From NCBI RefSeq assembly GCF_025717605.1, contig NZ_JAJIRQ010000006.1, positions 68,015 to 132,014 of the forward strand: a DNA stretch of 64,000 nt, written 5' to 3'. Both the position numbers and the translations under genes were made by a program. Shown in pieces: positions 18,061 to 26,806 of the stretch (positions are counted from its first letter, which is position 1; every line of letters begins with the position of its first letter). The DNA comes from Paucibacter sp. TC2R-5 (GTDB taxonomy: Bacteria; Pseudomonadota; Gammaproteobacteria; Burkholderiales; Burkholderiaceae_C). Under the pieces are notes generated by a model that made no database searches, was not told the origin of the DNA, and worked only from the letters and a program-made list of their open reading frames with translations.

Positions 18061-20061
18061 TCAGGCGGCCCTCCCGACCGAGGCGAATGTCTTCGCATCG
18101 ACGATCTTCAAATCGGCCGATATCGAGCCACTGCGCCCATCCTCAAACTTGACTGCGGTCTCAATGAACTGCGATCGGCGTCCGTCATACAGCGCCGAAA
18201 TCAAAACCGCATATTTCTCGGCAATCGCGCTGCGCTTGACCTTGCGGGTGCGGGTCAACTCGCCGTCATCGGCATCCAGCTCCTTGTGCAAAATCAGCAA
18301 GCGCGCTATTTGGCTGCCGGCCAAGGCGACGTCCTCGGCCAAATCGGCATTGACCTGCTCCACGCAGCCTCTGATCAACTCATAGACCTCGGGTTTTTGC
18401 GCCAGATCGGTGTAGCCGGCATAGGCCAGATTGCGCCGCTCGGCCCAGTTGCCGACCGCCTCGAAGTCGATATTGATAAAGGCGCAGACGCTGGCACGCT
18501 GGTCTCCAAAGGCCACCGCCTCCTTGATGAAGGGGAAGAACTTCAGCTTGTTCTCCACATATTTGGGCGCAAACAGGGCGCCGTCAAACGGGCCACCGGC
18601 CATGCGACCGACATCTTTGGCGCGGTCAATGATCTTCAGATGGCCATGGCCGTCGATGAAGCCGGCGTCACCGGTGTGATACCAGCCCTCGGGCGTCAAG
18701 GCCTCGGCCGTGGCGGCCGGATTTTTGTAATAGCCGCTGAACAGGCCGGCCGACTTGACCAGGATCTCGCCGCCCTCGGCGACCTTGATTTCAACCCCAT
18801 CGATAGGCACGCCGACCGTGTCGGCGCGGGCCTGATGATCGGGCTGCAGGCAGACGAAAACCGCCGTCTCGGTCGAACCGTAGAGTTGCTTCAAATTGAT
18901 GCCGATGGCACGGTAGAAGCTGAACAAGTCCGGCCCTATCGCCTCGCCGGCCGTATAGGCCACCCGCACCCGTGAGAAACCCAGGCTGTTGCGCAGCGGG
19001 CCGTAAATGGCCAGATTGCCCAATGCGTATTTGCAGCGATCCACGAGACCTACGGCCTGGCCGTCCATCAAGCTGGGGCCAACCCGCCGCGCCAGGCGCA
19101 TGCAGCGCTCGAACAAATAGCGTTTGAGCCGGCTCGCGTCTTCCATCCTGATCGATACGCTGGTCAAGAGGCCCTCGAAGACGCGCGGCGGCGCGAAGTA
19201 GTAGCTCGGGCCGATTTCCTTCAGGTCTATGGTCACCGTGCTAGCCGACTCGGGCGCATTGACCACATAGCCGCAGACCAACCACTGCGCGTAGCTGAAG
19301 ATGTTTTGGCCTATCCAGGCCGGCGGCAAATAGGCCAGGACCTCTTCGCTTGATGTCAGTTTGTCAAAGCGCGCGCCGGCCTGTGCCCGGTCGATCAGGC
19401 TCAGATGGGTGTGGACGACGCCCTTGGGGTTGCCGGTTGTGCCCGAAGTAAAGAACATCGCGGCGCTGTCGCCGGGCTGCGTGGCCGCCACCTGCTCGGC
19501 AAAGAAGTTGGGACGCTCTTTGGCATGTTCGCGGCCGGCCGCACAAAGCTGATCCAAGGACGCCAGGCCGGGCTCCACATAGCTGCGCAGGCCGCGCGGC
19601 TTGTCGTACCAGATGCAACGCAGCTGCGGGCATTGTTCGCGCAGCTCCAGCATCTTGTCGACCTGCTCCTGGTCCTCGACCACGGCATAAGCAATTTCGG
19701 CGTTAGCCAACGGGAACACAAATTCGGCGGCGACCGCGTCGGAGTACAGCGGCACCGGGATCGCCCCCAGGACTTGCGCGGCCAAGACGACTGCGGACAA
19801 GCGCGGCCGGTTCTCGCCCACCAGCGCAATATGGTCGCCCCGGCGCAAGCCGGCCGCCGCCAGACCATGCGCCAACTCAGCGACCAAGGCCTCAAGCTGA
19901 CGCCAGCTGAGCGTTTGCCAGATGCCGTACTCCTTCTCGCGCAGCGCCGGCGCTTGCGGGCGCTGCGCGGCATGCTCGATCAAGAGCCGGGGGAAAGTCG
20001 TCGCCACGGTGCTGGGCCTCCTTGTGAAACGGGGCGCCCAAGTTTGGGGCGCTGTGTTCAT
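18061..20061 (-). CDS. Long-chain AMP-forming acyl-CoA synthetase (666 aa)
   Basis: A full-length adenylate-forming ligase: the P-loop FFTSGTTGNPKGVVHTHLSL, the A5 region LYGSTETAVF, LVKSAGLFSGYY, the A8 hinge YHTGDAGFIDGHGHLKIIDR, and RTRKVKRSAIAEKYAVLISA near the C-terminus. The long form (about 660 residues) resembles the FadD15-like long-chain acyl-CoA synthetases found at the head of livGHMKF-like operons. The ATG at 20061 is the first good start. It should trap imported acids as CoA esters in the cytoplasm. Confidence 0.9.
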   Translation of the reverse strand: MNTAPQTWAPRFTRRPSTVATTFPRLLIEHAAQRPQAPALREKEYGIWQTLSWRQLEALVAELAHGLAAAGLRRGDHIALVGENRPRLSAVVLAAQVLGAIPVPLYSDAVAAEFVFPLANAEIAYAVVEDQEQVDKMLELREQCPQLRCIWYDKPRGLRSYVEPGLASLDQLCAAGREHAKERPNFFAEQVAATQPGDSAAMFFTSGTTGNPKGVVHTHLSLIDRAQAGARFDKLTSSEEVLAYLPPAWIGQNIFSYAQWLVCGYVVNAPESASTVTIDLKEIGPSYYFAPPRVFEGLLTSVSIRMEDASRLKRYLFERCMRLARRVGPSLMDGQAVGLVDRCKYALGNLAIYGPLRNSLGFSRVRVAYTAGEAIGPDLFSFYRAIGINLKQLYGSTETAVFVCLQPDHQARADTVGVPIDGVEIKVAEGGEILVKSAGLFSGYYKNPAATAEALTPEGWYHTGDAGFIDGHGHLKIIDRAKDVGRMAGGPFDGALFAPKYVENKLKFFPFIKEAVAFGDQRASVCAFINIDFEAVGNWAERRNLAYAGYTDLAQKPEVYELIRGCVEQVNADLAEDVALAGSQIARLLILHKELDADDGELTRTRKVKRSAIAEKYAVLISALYDGRRSQFIETAVKFEDGRSGSISADLKIVDAKTFASVGRAA

Positions 20062-20281
20062 CAATCAGGCACTATCCTAGTTCGCTGCGGGCACAGCTTT
20101 GCCTCTACAGAGCAAGGGACTTCCCTGCCGCGTAGTTTCCCTAATCCCTTTGCGCCTCTGGGTGCTTGACAAGCATTCCCCCTGCGCTGGCGCAAGCGCC
20201 CTGGCGCGCAATCGATGAAAATCCGCAGCTTGCCGCCAGCGCGTTCACCCCGAGCCGCTGCCGCATCGATTGAAAGTCACC

Positions 20282-20668
20282 ATGCCCCACCTGACCCTCG
20301 AATACACCAGCAACCTCCCCCTGTTCAAGGCCGCTGACGCGCTATTGGCGCTCAACAAGCTGCTGCTGAACAGTGGCGAATTCGAGGCGCTAGACATCAA
20401 GAGTCGAGCCATTCGCCTGGACACCTATTTGGTCGGCACGCATGTCAGCAACCACCCAGACAACGAGGCCTTTGTGCATGTCAAGCTGGCCTTGCTGAGC
20501 GGGCGCTCGGCGCAGCTCAAGCAAACCCTCTCGGCCGGCCTGCTGCAGGTCTTGGAACAAGCCTGTGCTTGGCCCAAGACCCAGTCGGTGCAGCTCTGCG
20601 TGGAGCTGCAAGACATTGAGCGCGCGAGTTATGCAAAGTCCACCGGCCTGGGGGCGGCCGAGCTTTAA
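20282..20668 (+). CDS. 5-carboxymethyl-2-hydroxymuconate delta-isomerase (CHMI) family protein
   Basis: The 128-residue product starts MPHLTLEYTSN, so removal of Met exposes the catalytic Pro1 of the tautomerase superfamily. The later segments (SRAIRLDTYLVG and FVHVKLALLSGRSAQLKQ) match CHMI/HpaF-like proteins. The reaction belongs to homoprotocatechuate degradation, but no other hpa genes are present, so the in vivo substrate is open. ATG 20282 was chosen over an upstream TTG because of Pro1. It is divergent from the acyl-CoA synthetase operon. Confidence 0.85.
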   Translation: MPHLTLEYTSNLPLFKAADALLALNKLLLNSGEFEALDIKSRAIRLDTYLVGTHVSNHPDNEAFVHVKLALLSGRSAQLKQTLSAGLLQVLEQACAWPKTQSVQLCVELQDIERASYAKSTGLGAAEL

Positions 20669-20704
20669 GCAGGCGCGGGGCTGAGAGCCTCGCCTCGGCC
20701 CCGC

Positions 20705-21331
20705 TCAAGCACCAAACGGTGTGGGCTGGGGCTGCACCTTGGGCAGGCCGGCAAAGCGCGCGGCGCTGAGTTCGTAGACCAGGCTGGGTGGCTGGCCCGG
20801 CACATCGGCCAGCGCGCTTTTCAACAGCATGCCCAGGCGCTCCAGCGTCTTGCGCGAGGGCGTGTTGGCCGGCAACACGACGGCCAGCACATGGGCTTGC
20901 TGGAGGGCGTCAAAACTCAGGCTCAAGGCCTTCAAGGCCATCTCGGAGGCGAAGCCCTGGCCCCAAGCTTGCGGGCGGAAGCGGAAATACAGATAGGGGC
21001 CGTTGACGCCATCGACCGTCTTGTGCATCACGCCACCAAAGCCGAGCACGACATCGGGCTGCTCGCGCGCGCTGATCACCCAATAGCCAAAACCATTCGC
21101 CTGCCAATGATCAAGCCAGCCCTGCAACAAAACCTGCGCTTCGTCGCGCCCCACCAAGGTGGCGCTGGCGCTGCAGCGGGTGCAGACCGGATCGGCGTGC
21201 AACTCGAACACGGCCTCCAGATCGTCGGCCCTTGGCGGGCGCAGCAAGAGGCGCGAAGTGGCGGCGGCCCCGAAGGCGGCAAAAGCCACTGCTGGCGCCG
21301 AGGCCGCCTCAAAATCTTCTGTCAACGCCAT
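20705..21331 (-). CDS. GNAT-family N-acetyltransferase (RimJ/RimL-like, 208 aa)
   Basis: The core segments (LLRPPRADDLEAVFELHADP, YWVISAREQPDVVLGFGGV, YLYFRFRPQAWGQGFASEMA and NTPSRKTLERLGM) follow the GNAT fold. The acetyl-CoA pyrophosphate loop appears as the divergent QAWGQGFA. An Ala-rich stretch of about 25 residues precedes the domain. It probably acetylates a protein N-terminus or a small amine in the cytoplasm; the substrate is unknown. It is convergent with the CHMI-like gene and divergent from pepF. Confidence 0.82.
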   Translation of the reverse strand: MALTEDFEAASAPAVAFAAFGAAATSRLLLRPPRADDLEAVFELHADPVCTRCSASATLVGRDEAQVLLQGWLDHWQANGFGYWVISAREQPDVVLGFGGVMHKTVDGVNGPYLYFRFRPQAWGQGFASEMALKALSLSFDALQQAHVLAVVLPANTPSRKTLERLGMLLKSALADVPGQPPSLVYELSAARFAGLPKVQPQPTPFGA

Positions 21332-21644
21332 CTAAGCTCGCCTTCGAATCAACGACCAGGAATGAAGAACTGGTGAAAACCCTAAGATTACCCCAGCCCA
21401 AGACTTCCGCGCCCCGGATCGCCGGATTTACCCCCCTCATCTGCAGGGTGGCTGCGGCATGGACACAACAATGCACCAAGGGCGACAGACCCGCCTCTGT
21501 CACCCGAAACCCGGCGCTGCTACCGACCCCGCCGCGCAGGCATGACGAAAGCCTGCACGGCACGGGCACTGCACAATGGCGGCCGTTGCCGGCCGCAAGC
21601 TGGCCCCCACATCATCAAAACCGCCACAAGCGAAGAGACAGTCC
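21332..21644. other. Intergenic region between divergent GNAT and pepF-like genes
   Basis: Contains no convincing gene. It must hold both divergent promoters, but no strong -35/-10 pair stands out. A 7-bp GC hairpin (arms 21579-21585 and 21590-21596) lies about 50 bp ahead of the peptidase start. A GAAGAGA Shine-Dalgarno-like stretch precedes ATG 21645. Confidence 0.5.
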
Positions 21645-23537
21645 ATGAAATTAAGCGCTATTGCCCTGGCCTCCGCCACCCTGCTGCTGCTCAGCAACGC
21701 ACAAGCAGCCAGCACCCCCAGCAAGCCCGTCACCAGCAGCGCCAAGGCGCCCAGCACAGCCAGTGCGCAGCAGTGGGACTTGACCCAGCTCTACGCCGAC
21801 GACGCCACATGGGAGGCCGAGCGCCAGGCCATCGCAGCCGAGTTCCCCAAGCTCAAGGCGCTGGCCGGCACGCTGGGCGAAAGCGCACAGAGCCTGCTCA
21901 AGGGCCTGGATTTGATGTCAGCGATGCAACGCCGTCTGTCACGCCTGCAGTCCTACGCCAGCATGAAGGCCGACGAGGACACCCAAATCACCGCCAATCA
22001 AGCGCGCAGCCAACTCGGCGACCAGATCTACAACCAGTATGGCGAGGCCGTCTCCTTCGTCAACGCCGAGGTGGCCGCGATGGGCCGCGCCAAGGTCGAG
22101 GGCTTCATTGCTGCCGAGCCAGGCCTGGCCAAGCACCGGCAGTCGCTGCAAACCATCTTGCGCATGGCCGAGCACACCTTGAGCCCCAAGGAGGAAGCAC
22201 TGCTGGCCGCTGCCAGCGAAACGCTGCAGCAGCCGGGCCAGATCTACACCTTGCTGACCAATGCCGATCTGCCTTGGCCCAAGATCAAGATCCGTGGCAA
22301 AGACGTGGCGCTGGATCAGGAACAGTACACCGCTTACCGCTCCGACCCGGACCCGAAGGTGCGCAAGCAGGTCTTCGACGCCTTCTGGCCGGTCTACAAA
22401 AACTATGAGCGCACGCTGGGCGCCGTCTATGCAGCCAATTTGCGCGGCACGGTCTTCAACGCCAAGGCTCGCAACTACCCCAGCAGCGTGGCGATGGCGC
22501 AGGCCGAGTACAACATTCCCGAAGCCGTCTACCTGACCCTGGTGCAAGAGGCCAATGCTGGCCTACCCACCTTGCACCGTTACCTCAAGCTGCGCAGCAA
22601 GGTCTTGAGCCTCAAACAAGCCGGCTACCAGGACATGTATGTACCGCTGGCCAAGCCCGCCGGGGCCTACACCCAGGCCGAGGCCGAGGCTTTGACCTTG
22701 GCCGCGCTGAAGCCGCTGGGCGAGGACTACACGCAAAAACTCGGCGCCGCGTTCAAGCAAAACTGGATGCACTCGCTGCCACAGCGCGGCAAGCGCTCGG
22801 GCGCCTATATGAACGGCGCCGCCTACGATGTGCACCCCTATCTCTTGATGAGCTACAACGGCGACTACAACAGCGTCTCGACGCTGGCGCATGAGTGGGG
22901 CCACGCGATGCACACGGTCTACTCGAACTCGCAGCCCTATGAAACTTCGGGTTACGCGACCTTCATCGCCGAGATCCCGTCCACCGCCAATGAGCTGCTG
23001 CTGGCCGATTACATGGTGGCCAACGCCAAGACCCGCGACGAGAAGATCTTTGCGCTCAGCCAGCAACTCGAGAACCTGCGCGCCACCTTCTTCCGCCAGG
23101 CCATGTTTGCCGAGTTCGAACTGGCCGCCCATGCAGCGGTCGAAAAGGGCGAGCCCGTCACCGGCGAGAGCCTCAGCAAGATTTACCTGGATCTGCTCAA
23201 GCGCTACCACGGTGACGCCCAGGGCGTGGTCAAGATCGACGATATCTATGGCATCGAGTGGGCCTATATCCCGCACTTTTACCGTGATTTCTATGTCTAC
23301 CAATACGCCACCTGCATCAGCGCCGGGGCCTTCTTTGCGGAAGGCATTGCCAAGGGAGACACCGCCATGCTGGAGCGTTACTTCACCCTGCTCAAGGCCG
23401 GCAAATCCGCCGACCCCTATCCGCTGACCCGCGCGGCCGGCCTGGACTTGGCCACGCCGGAACCTTACCGTGCGCTGGTGCGGCGCATGAACCTCGCGAT
23501 GGATCAGCTGGAAGGTTTGCTGGCGACCAAGTCCTGA
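21645..23537 (+). CDS. Oligoendopeptidase F-like M3 metallopeptidase with a signal peptide (630 aa)
   Basis: ATG 21645 gives a clear signal peptide (MKLSAIALASATLLLLSNAQ, then AAS), followed by the M3B/PepF fold beginning QWDLTQLYADDATWEAERQA. The zinc motif AHEWGHAMH is at about residues 415-423, with the downstream glutamate ligand in FIAEIPSTANELLL. PepF-type enzymes cleave short peptides and are mostly cytosolic, so the signal peptide predicts a periplasmic form, probably for peptide scavenging or turnover. Its length of about 600 residues after cleavage is normal. It stands alone, with divergent GNAT upstream. Confidence 0.92.
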   Translation: MKLSAIALASATLLLLSNAQAASTPSKPVTSSAKAPSTASAQQWDLTQLYADDATWEAERQAIAAEFPKLKALAGTLGESAQSLLKGLDLMSAMQRRLSRLQSYASMKADEDTQITANQARSQLGDQIYNQYGEAVSFVNAEVAAMGRAKVEGFIAAEPGLAKHRQSLQTILRMAEHTLSPKEEALLAAASETLQQPGQIYTLLTNADLPWPKIKIRGKDVALDQEQYTAYRSDPDPKVRKQVFDAFWPVYKNYERTLGAVYAANLRGTVFNAKARNYPSSVAMAQAEYNIPEAVYLTLVQEANAGLPTLHRYLKLRSKVLSLKQAGYQDMYVPLAKPAGAYTQAEAEALTLAALKPLGEDYTQKLGAAFKQNWMHSLPQRGKRSGAYMNGAAYDVHPYLLMSYNGDYNSVSTLAHEWGHAMHTVYSNSQPYETSGYATFIAEIPSTANELLLADYMVANAKTRDEKIFALSQQLENLRATFFRQAMFAEFELAAHAAVEKGEPVTGESLSKIYLDLLKRYHGDAQGVVKIDDIYGIEWAYIPHFYRDFYVYQYATCISAGAFFAEGIAKGDTAMLERYFTLLKAGKSADPYPLTRAAGLDLATPEPYRALVRRMNLAMDQLEGLLATKS

Positions 23538-23693
23538 GCGCTCACAGGCGCAGGAAACGAGGCGGGCGACAAGCACAAAAGCGTCGCCCGCCTCTAGGAG
23601 CGCCCTGCCGAACGGTTTGACGAACTGCTATCCTTTCGCTCAGGGTGATAGGGTGCTCACCTCTAAGAATTTCTCGCATCCAACATTTGTTGC

Positions 23694-25748
23694 GTGAGCA
23701 TGGCAGACCAAACCGACAGGACGGCCGAAGTTCTCTCTATGGGCAACAGTCCCGACATCGCTGCGACCCTCTCCCGCCTCGATTTCTACCTCGACAGCAG
23801 CGACCGCGCGCAAGTGGCGCGCTTGCTGCAGGACTTGCGGCTGCGCAATGACCTGAGCCCGGGCGATTTGATCAGCCTGAGCAGCCGTGAACTGCGCAAC
23901 AGCATGCCGCACGGCGTCACACAAGACATGGTCGATCAAGCATTTGCCTTGGTGGACCGCGCCGAGCAGCTGTGCCTGACACAAGCTGAACAACGGCCGC
24001 TGGCCGATGCGCTGACCTGTCTCGCCCGCTTTCAGAGCAAATCACATCTGAGCGCGCTGGCGCTGGCCTCGCTGGGCCGAGCCGAAGCCATTTTTGAAGC
24101 GCTGCAGGATGCGGAGAACCTGTTTCGCTGCCTCAATCTGGCGGCCAAGATCCTGCATGACACCGAGATGTACCAGCAGGCCGTCGACAAGCTGGAACCC
24201 TGGGCGCATGACGCGCAGCGCCTGGCTGCATTAAGCACCGAGCAACGCTACAGCCTGCTGGTCAATTTGGCGGCCGCCTATTCCTTTTTGGACCGACCGC
24301 TTGACGCCACCTACTGGCAGGAAATCCTCTATGCGGAGGCGCTGACGCTGGCCCAGCCGGCCCGGCTGTTCCGCGACGCGGTCAATCTGGCCAACCAGCG
24401 CCTGTGGGTCGGGCGTCTGGATGAAGCGCGGCAACTGCTGGCGGTGGCCGAAGCCACGCACAACGCTCACCCCATCAACAAAGAACAAGAAACCTTCCTT
24501 TTGCAAAACCACGCCCTGGTCGCCTGGAAATCGGGCCAGCATGCGCAGGCGATTGAGCTATTCCGGCAGGCCAGAGACTCGGCCCGCAGTCATTCGCAAT
24601 GGCCCATCCTGGGGCGCGCCTTGCGCCGCCGGGCCGAATGCGCTGAGGAAGCAGGCCTGTGGGAAGAAGCCCTGGCCGCCCGCAAAGAGCAGATGGAGTT
24701 GCAACAGTCACAACTGGCCGCCATGCGGCTGAACAATAGCAACAGCCTGCTGGGCATGTTGGGCCACGCCCGCACCCAGGCTCAGAACGAATACCTGCGC
24801 AAACAGGGCAATCAGTTGGAGTTGGAACTGGCCGAGCGCAACCACGAACTCAAACGCAGCCTGCTGCGCCTGCAAGACGAGATCGAAATACGCCGCCAAG
24901 CCGAAGCAGAGCTGAAAGCCGCGCGCGACGCGCTGGAGCTCAAAGTCGAGGAACGCAGCCGAGAATTGGAGCATGCGATGCGCTTGCTGCTGGAGCGCGA
25001 AAAACAGGCTGCGCTGAGCTATCTGGTGGCCGGCGTGGCGCATGAGCTCAATACGCCCATCGGTAACGCGATCCTGGCCACCAGCACCATGAGCGACAGC
25101 CTGAGAGCGAATGTGCAGGCTTTTGATGAGAACCGCATGCGCCGCCAAGACTTGACGCAGATGCACCGGGCCATGGGAGAAGGCCTGGACATTGCCGGGC
25201 GCAGCTTGCACCGGGCGGGCGACTTGATCCAGCGCTTCAAGGCGCTGGCGATCGAACAATCGAGCCAGCAAGTGCTGACATTCAATCCGCTGCAGGTGAT
25301 TGAAAACACGCTGGCTGTGATGGCGCCGGCCCTGCGCGCCGGCCAGGTTGAGGTCGATGCCCAGGGTTTGCAAGCCGTGAGCTTGTGCAGTGACCCCGGC
25401 GCGCTCGGCCAAGTACTGGCTCAGCTGATCGAAAACAGCCTGCTGCACGGATTTCAGGATCAAGCGCCACCGTGCCGCTTGACCCTTTCCTGCACCGTTG
25501 ATAATGGAAATTATGTCTTGCGCATCGAGGACAATGGCCGCGGCATAGCAGCCGAGCATCTCGACCATGTGTTCGACCCCTTCTTCACCACGCGGCTCGG
25601 CCAGGGTTCTTCAGGCCTGGGGCTGCATGCGGCATACCGCTTGGTCACGCAGAGCTTGGGCGGCGAGATCAAGATTCTCAGCAGCGCCGGAGCAGGTTGT
25701 CGGGTCGAGCTAAAACTGCCCCTCCATATCCATCATCCCGCCGGCTGA
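23694..25748 (+). CDS. Soluble TPR-containing sensor histidine kinase (about 684 aa)
   Basis: The N-terminal half (about residues 100-350) is alpha-helical with TPR-like repeats, followed by a long coiled coil (about 355-440). The H-box VAGVAHELNTPIGN has its histidine near residue 450, and the HATPase domain contains the N box LIENSLLHG, the G1 box IEDNGRGI, and GSSGLGLHAAYRLV. No membrane segment is present, so it senses a cytoplasmic cue. No response regulator is adjacent. The start is either GTG 23694 or ATG 23700. It lies just upstream of the SOS cassette but has 161 bp between. Confidence 0.88.
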   Translation: MSMADQTDRTAEVLSMGNSPDIAATLSRLDFYLDSSDRAQVARLLQDLRLRNDLSPGDLISLSSRELRNSMPHGVTQDMVDQAFALVDRAEQLCLTQAEQRPLADALTCLARFQSKSHLSALALASLGRAEAIFEALQDAENLFRCLNLAAKILHDTEMYQQAVDKLEPWAHDAQRLAALSTEQRYSLLVNLAAAYSFLDRPLDATYWQEILYAEALTLAQPARLFRDAVNLANQRLWVGRLDEARQLLAVAEATHNAHPINKEQETFLLQNHALVAWKSGQHAQAIELFRQARDSARSHSQWPILGRALRRRAECAEEAGLWEEALAARKEQMELQQSQLAAMRLNNSNSLLGMLGHARTQAQNEYLRKQGNQLELELAERNHELKRSLLRLQDEIEIRRQAEAELKAARDALELKVEERSRELEHAMRLLLEREKQAALSYLVAGVAHELNTPIGNAILATSTMSDSLRANVQAFDENRMRRQDLTQMHRAMGEGLDIAGRSLHRAGDLIQRFKALAIEQSSQQVLTFNPLQVIENTLAVMAPALRAGQVEVDAQGLQAVSLCSDPGALGQVLAQLIENSLLHGFQDQAPPCRLTLSCTVDNGNYVLRIEDNGRGIAAEHLDHVFDPFFTTRLGQGSSGLGLHAAYRLVTQSLGGEIKILSSAGAGCRVELKLPLHIHHPAG

Positions 25749-25872
25749 CTCCTGCCGCTGAGACACCGCCTGGCGTCACCAGGACAGCGCGCACGCCAAG
25801 CAAGGCCCTGGCCGACCCTGGATATGAGGCACTCCTGCCGCCGCTCTTGCCAGCGGAGGGCATGGCCGTATA

Positions 25873-25888
25873 CTGTACAAAAATACAG
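25873..25888 (+). promoter_or_regulatory. LexA box upstream of imuA
   Basis: The 16-mer CTGTACAAAAATACAG fits the CTGT-N8-ACAG LexA consensus perfectly at both half-sites. It lies 21 bp before the imuA ATG at 25910, so it would cover the promoter. This predicts repression by LexA and induction after DNA damage for the whole imuA-imuB-dnaE2 cassette. Confidence 0.92.
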
Positions 25889-25909
25889 TAAATTGATTAC
25901 CCCCAAACC

Positions 25910-26806
25910 ATGTTCGCCCCCGCCCCCCAAAGCTCGGCGCTGCCTGACGATGTTGGCGCCGCAGCAGCTTCAGCCGCCGCCAACAGCGCTCGCCTGGATG
26001 CTTTGCTGCGGGCGCAGGTCTGGCGCGCCAGCAGCTTGGGCTCCAGCCGCAGTGCCTGCGTCGGCAGCGGCTTTGCCGCGCTGGACGCCGAGCTGCCGGG
26101 TGGCGGCTGGCCAAGCCAGAGCCTGAGCGAGATCCTCTGCGACAGCGTGGCCACGCTGGAATGGCGGCTGCTGGCGCCAACGCTGCGCTTGCTGCTTGGA
26201 AGCCCAGCCAGCCAGGCCTTGCCTAGCGCAACGAGCAGGCTTAGTCGTGCATCAAGCCGGCCCAAGGCCCTTCGCCCCGAGCGCCCGCTCTTGTTAATCA
26301 ACCCGCCGCTCACGCCCCATCTGCCCGGTTTGCAGCGCGCCGGGCTGCCGCCCCACCGGCTGATCTGGATCGCCCCCGAAACACCGGCCCAGCAGCTCTG
26401 GACGCTGGAGCAGGCGATCAAGGCCAATGCCAGCGCCGCCATCCTGGCCTGGTTGCCACGCGCCGCGCCCGAGCAAATCCGCCGCCTGCAAAGCTGCGCT
26501 CAAGTGATGGATGCGCCGATTTTTCTGTTCCGCCCGCTGGCCGTGCAAACGCAGCCCTCGGCCGCGCCGCTGCGTCTGTGTGTCAGCACCGGCTCGGGCT
26601 GGACGCTGCAAGTGCATGTCCTCAAACGCCGCGGCCCGCGCCACGAGGGGCTGTTGAGCCTGCCGGCCATGCCGGCCGATCTGGCGCAGGTGCTGACACC
26701 GCAGATGCTGAGCCGGGCCCAGCCACAGATTCAGCTGCCCAATACCGTGGAGGCTCGCCATGCATTGGCTCGCCCTGCTCCCCAGCCCGCCATCAGCCAC
26801 CGATGA
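25910..26806 (+). CDS. imuA: Translesion-synthesis-associated protein ImuA (SulA/RecA-like fold)
   Basis: The 298-residue product has the ImuA core: GFAALDAELPGGGWPSQSLS near residue 55, LLINPPLTPHLPGLQRAG and LIWIAPETPAQQLWTLEQAI. ImuA is a RecA-like accessory protein that, with ImuB, recruits DnaE2 for error-prone replication past lesions. It is the first gene behind a LexA box and overlaps imuB by 47 bp. A Walker A motif is not evident, as usual for this family. Confidence 0.93.
   Translation: MFAPAPQSSALPDDVGAAAASAAANSARLDALLRAQVWRASSLGSSRSACVGSGFAALDAELPGGGWPSQSLSEILCDSVATLEWRLLAPTLRLLLGSPASQALPSATSRLSRASSRPKALRPERPLLLINPPLTPHLPGLQRAGLPPHRLIWIAPETPAQQLWTLEQAIKANASAAILAWLPRAAPEQIRRLQSCAQVMDAPIFLFRPLAVQTQPSAAPLRLCVSTGSGWTLQVHVLKRRGPRHEGLLSLPAMPADLAQVLTPQMLSRAQPQIQLPNTVEARHALARPAPQPAISHR

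Noticed and set aside
22563-23576. Minus-strand open frame of 337 codons
   Set aside because: Antisense to the M3 peptidase, which has a signal peptide and a catalytic motif.
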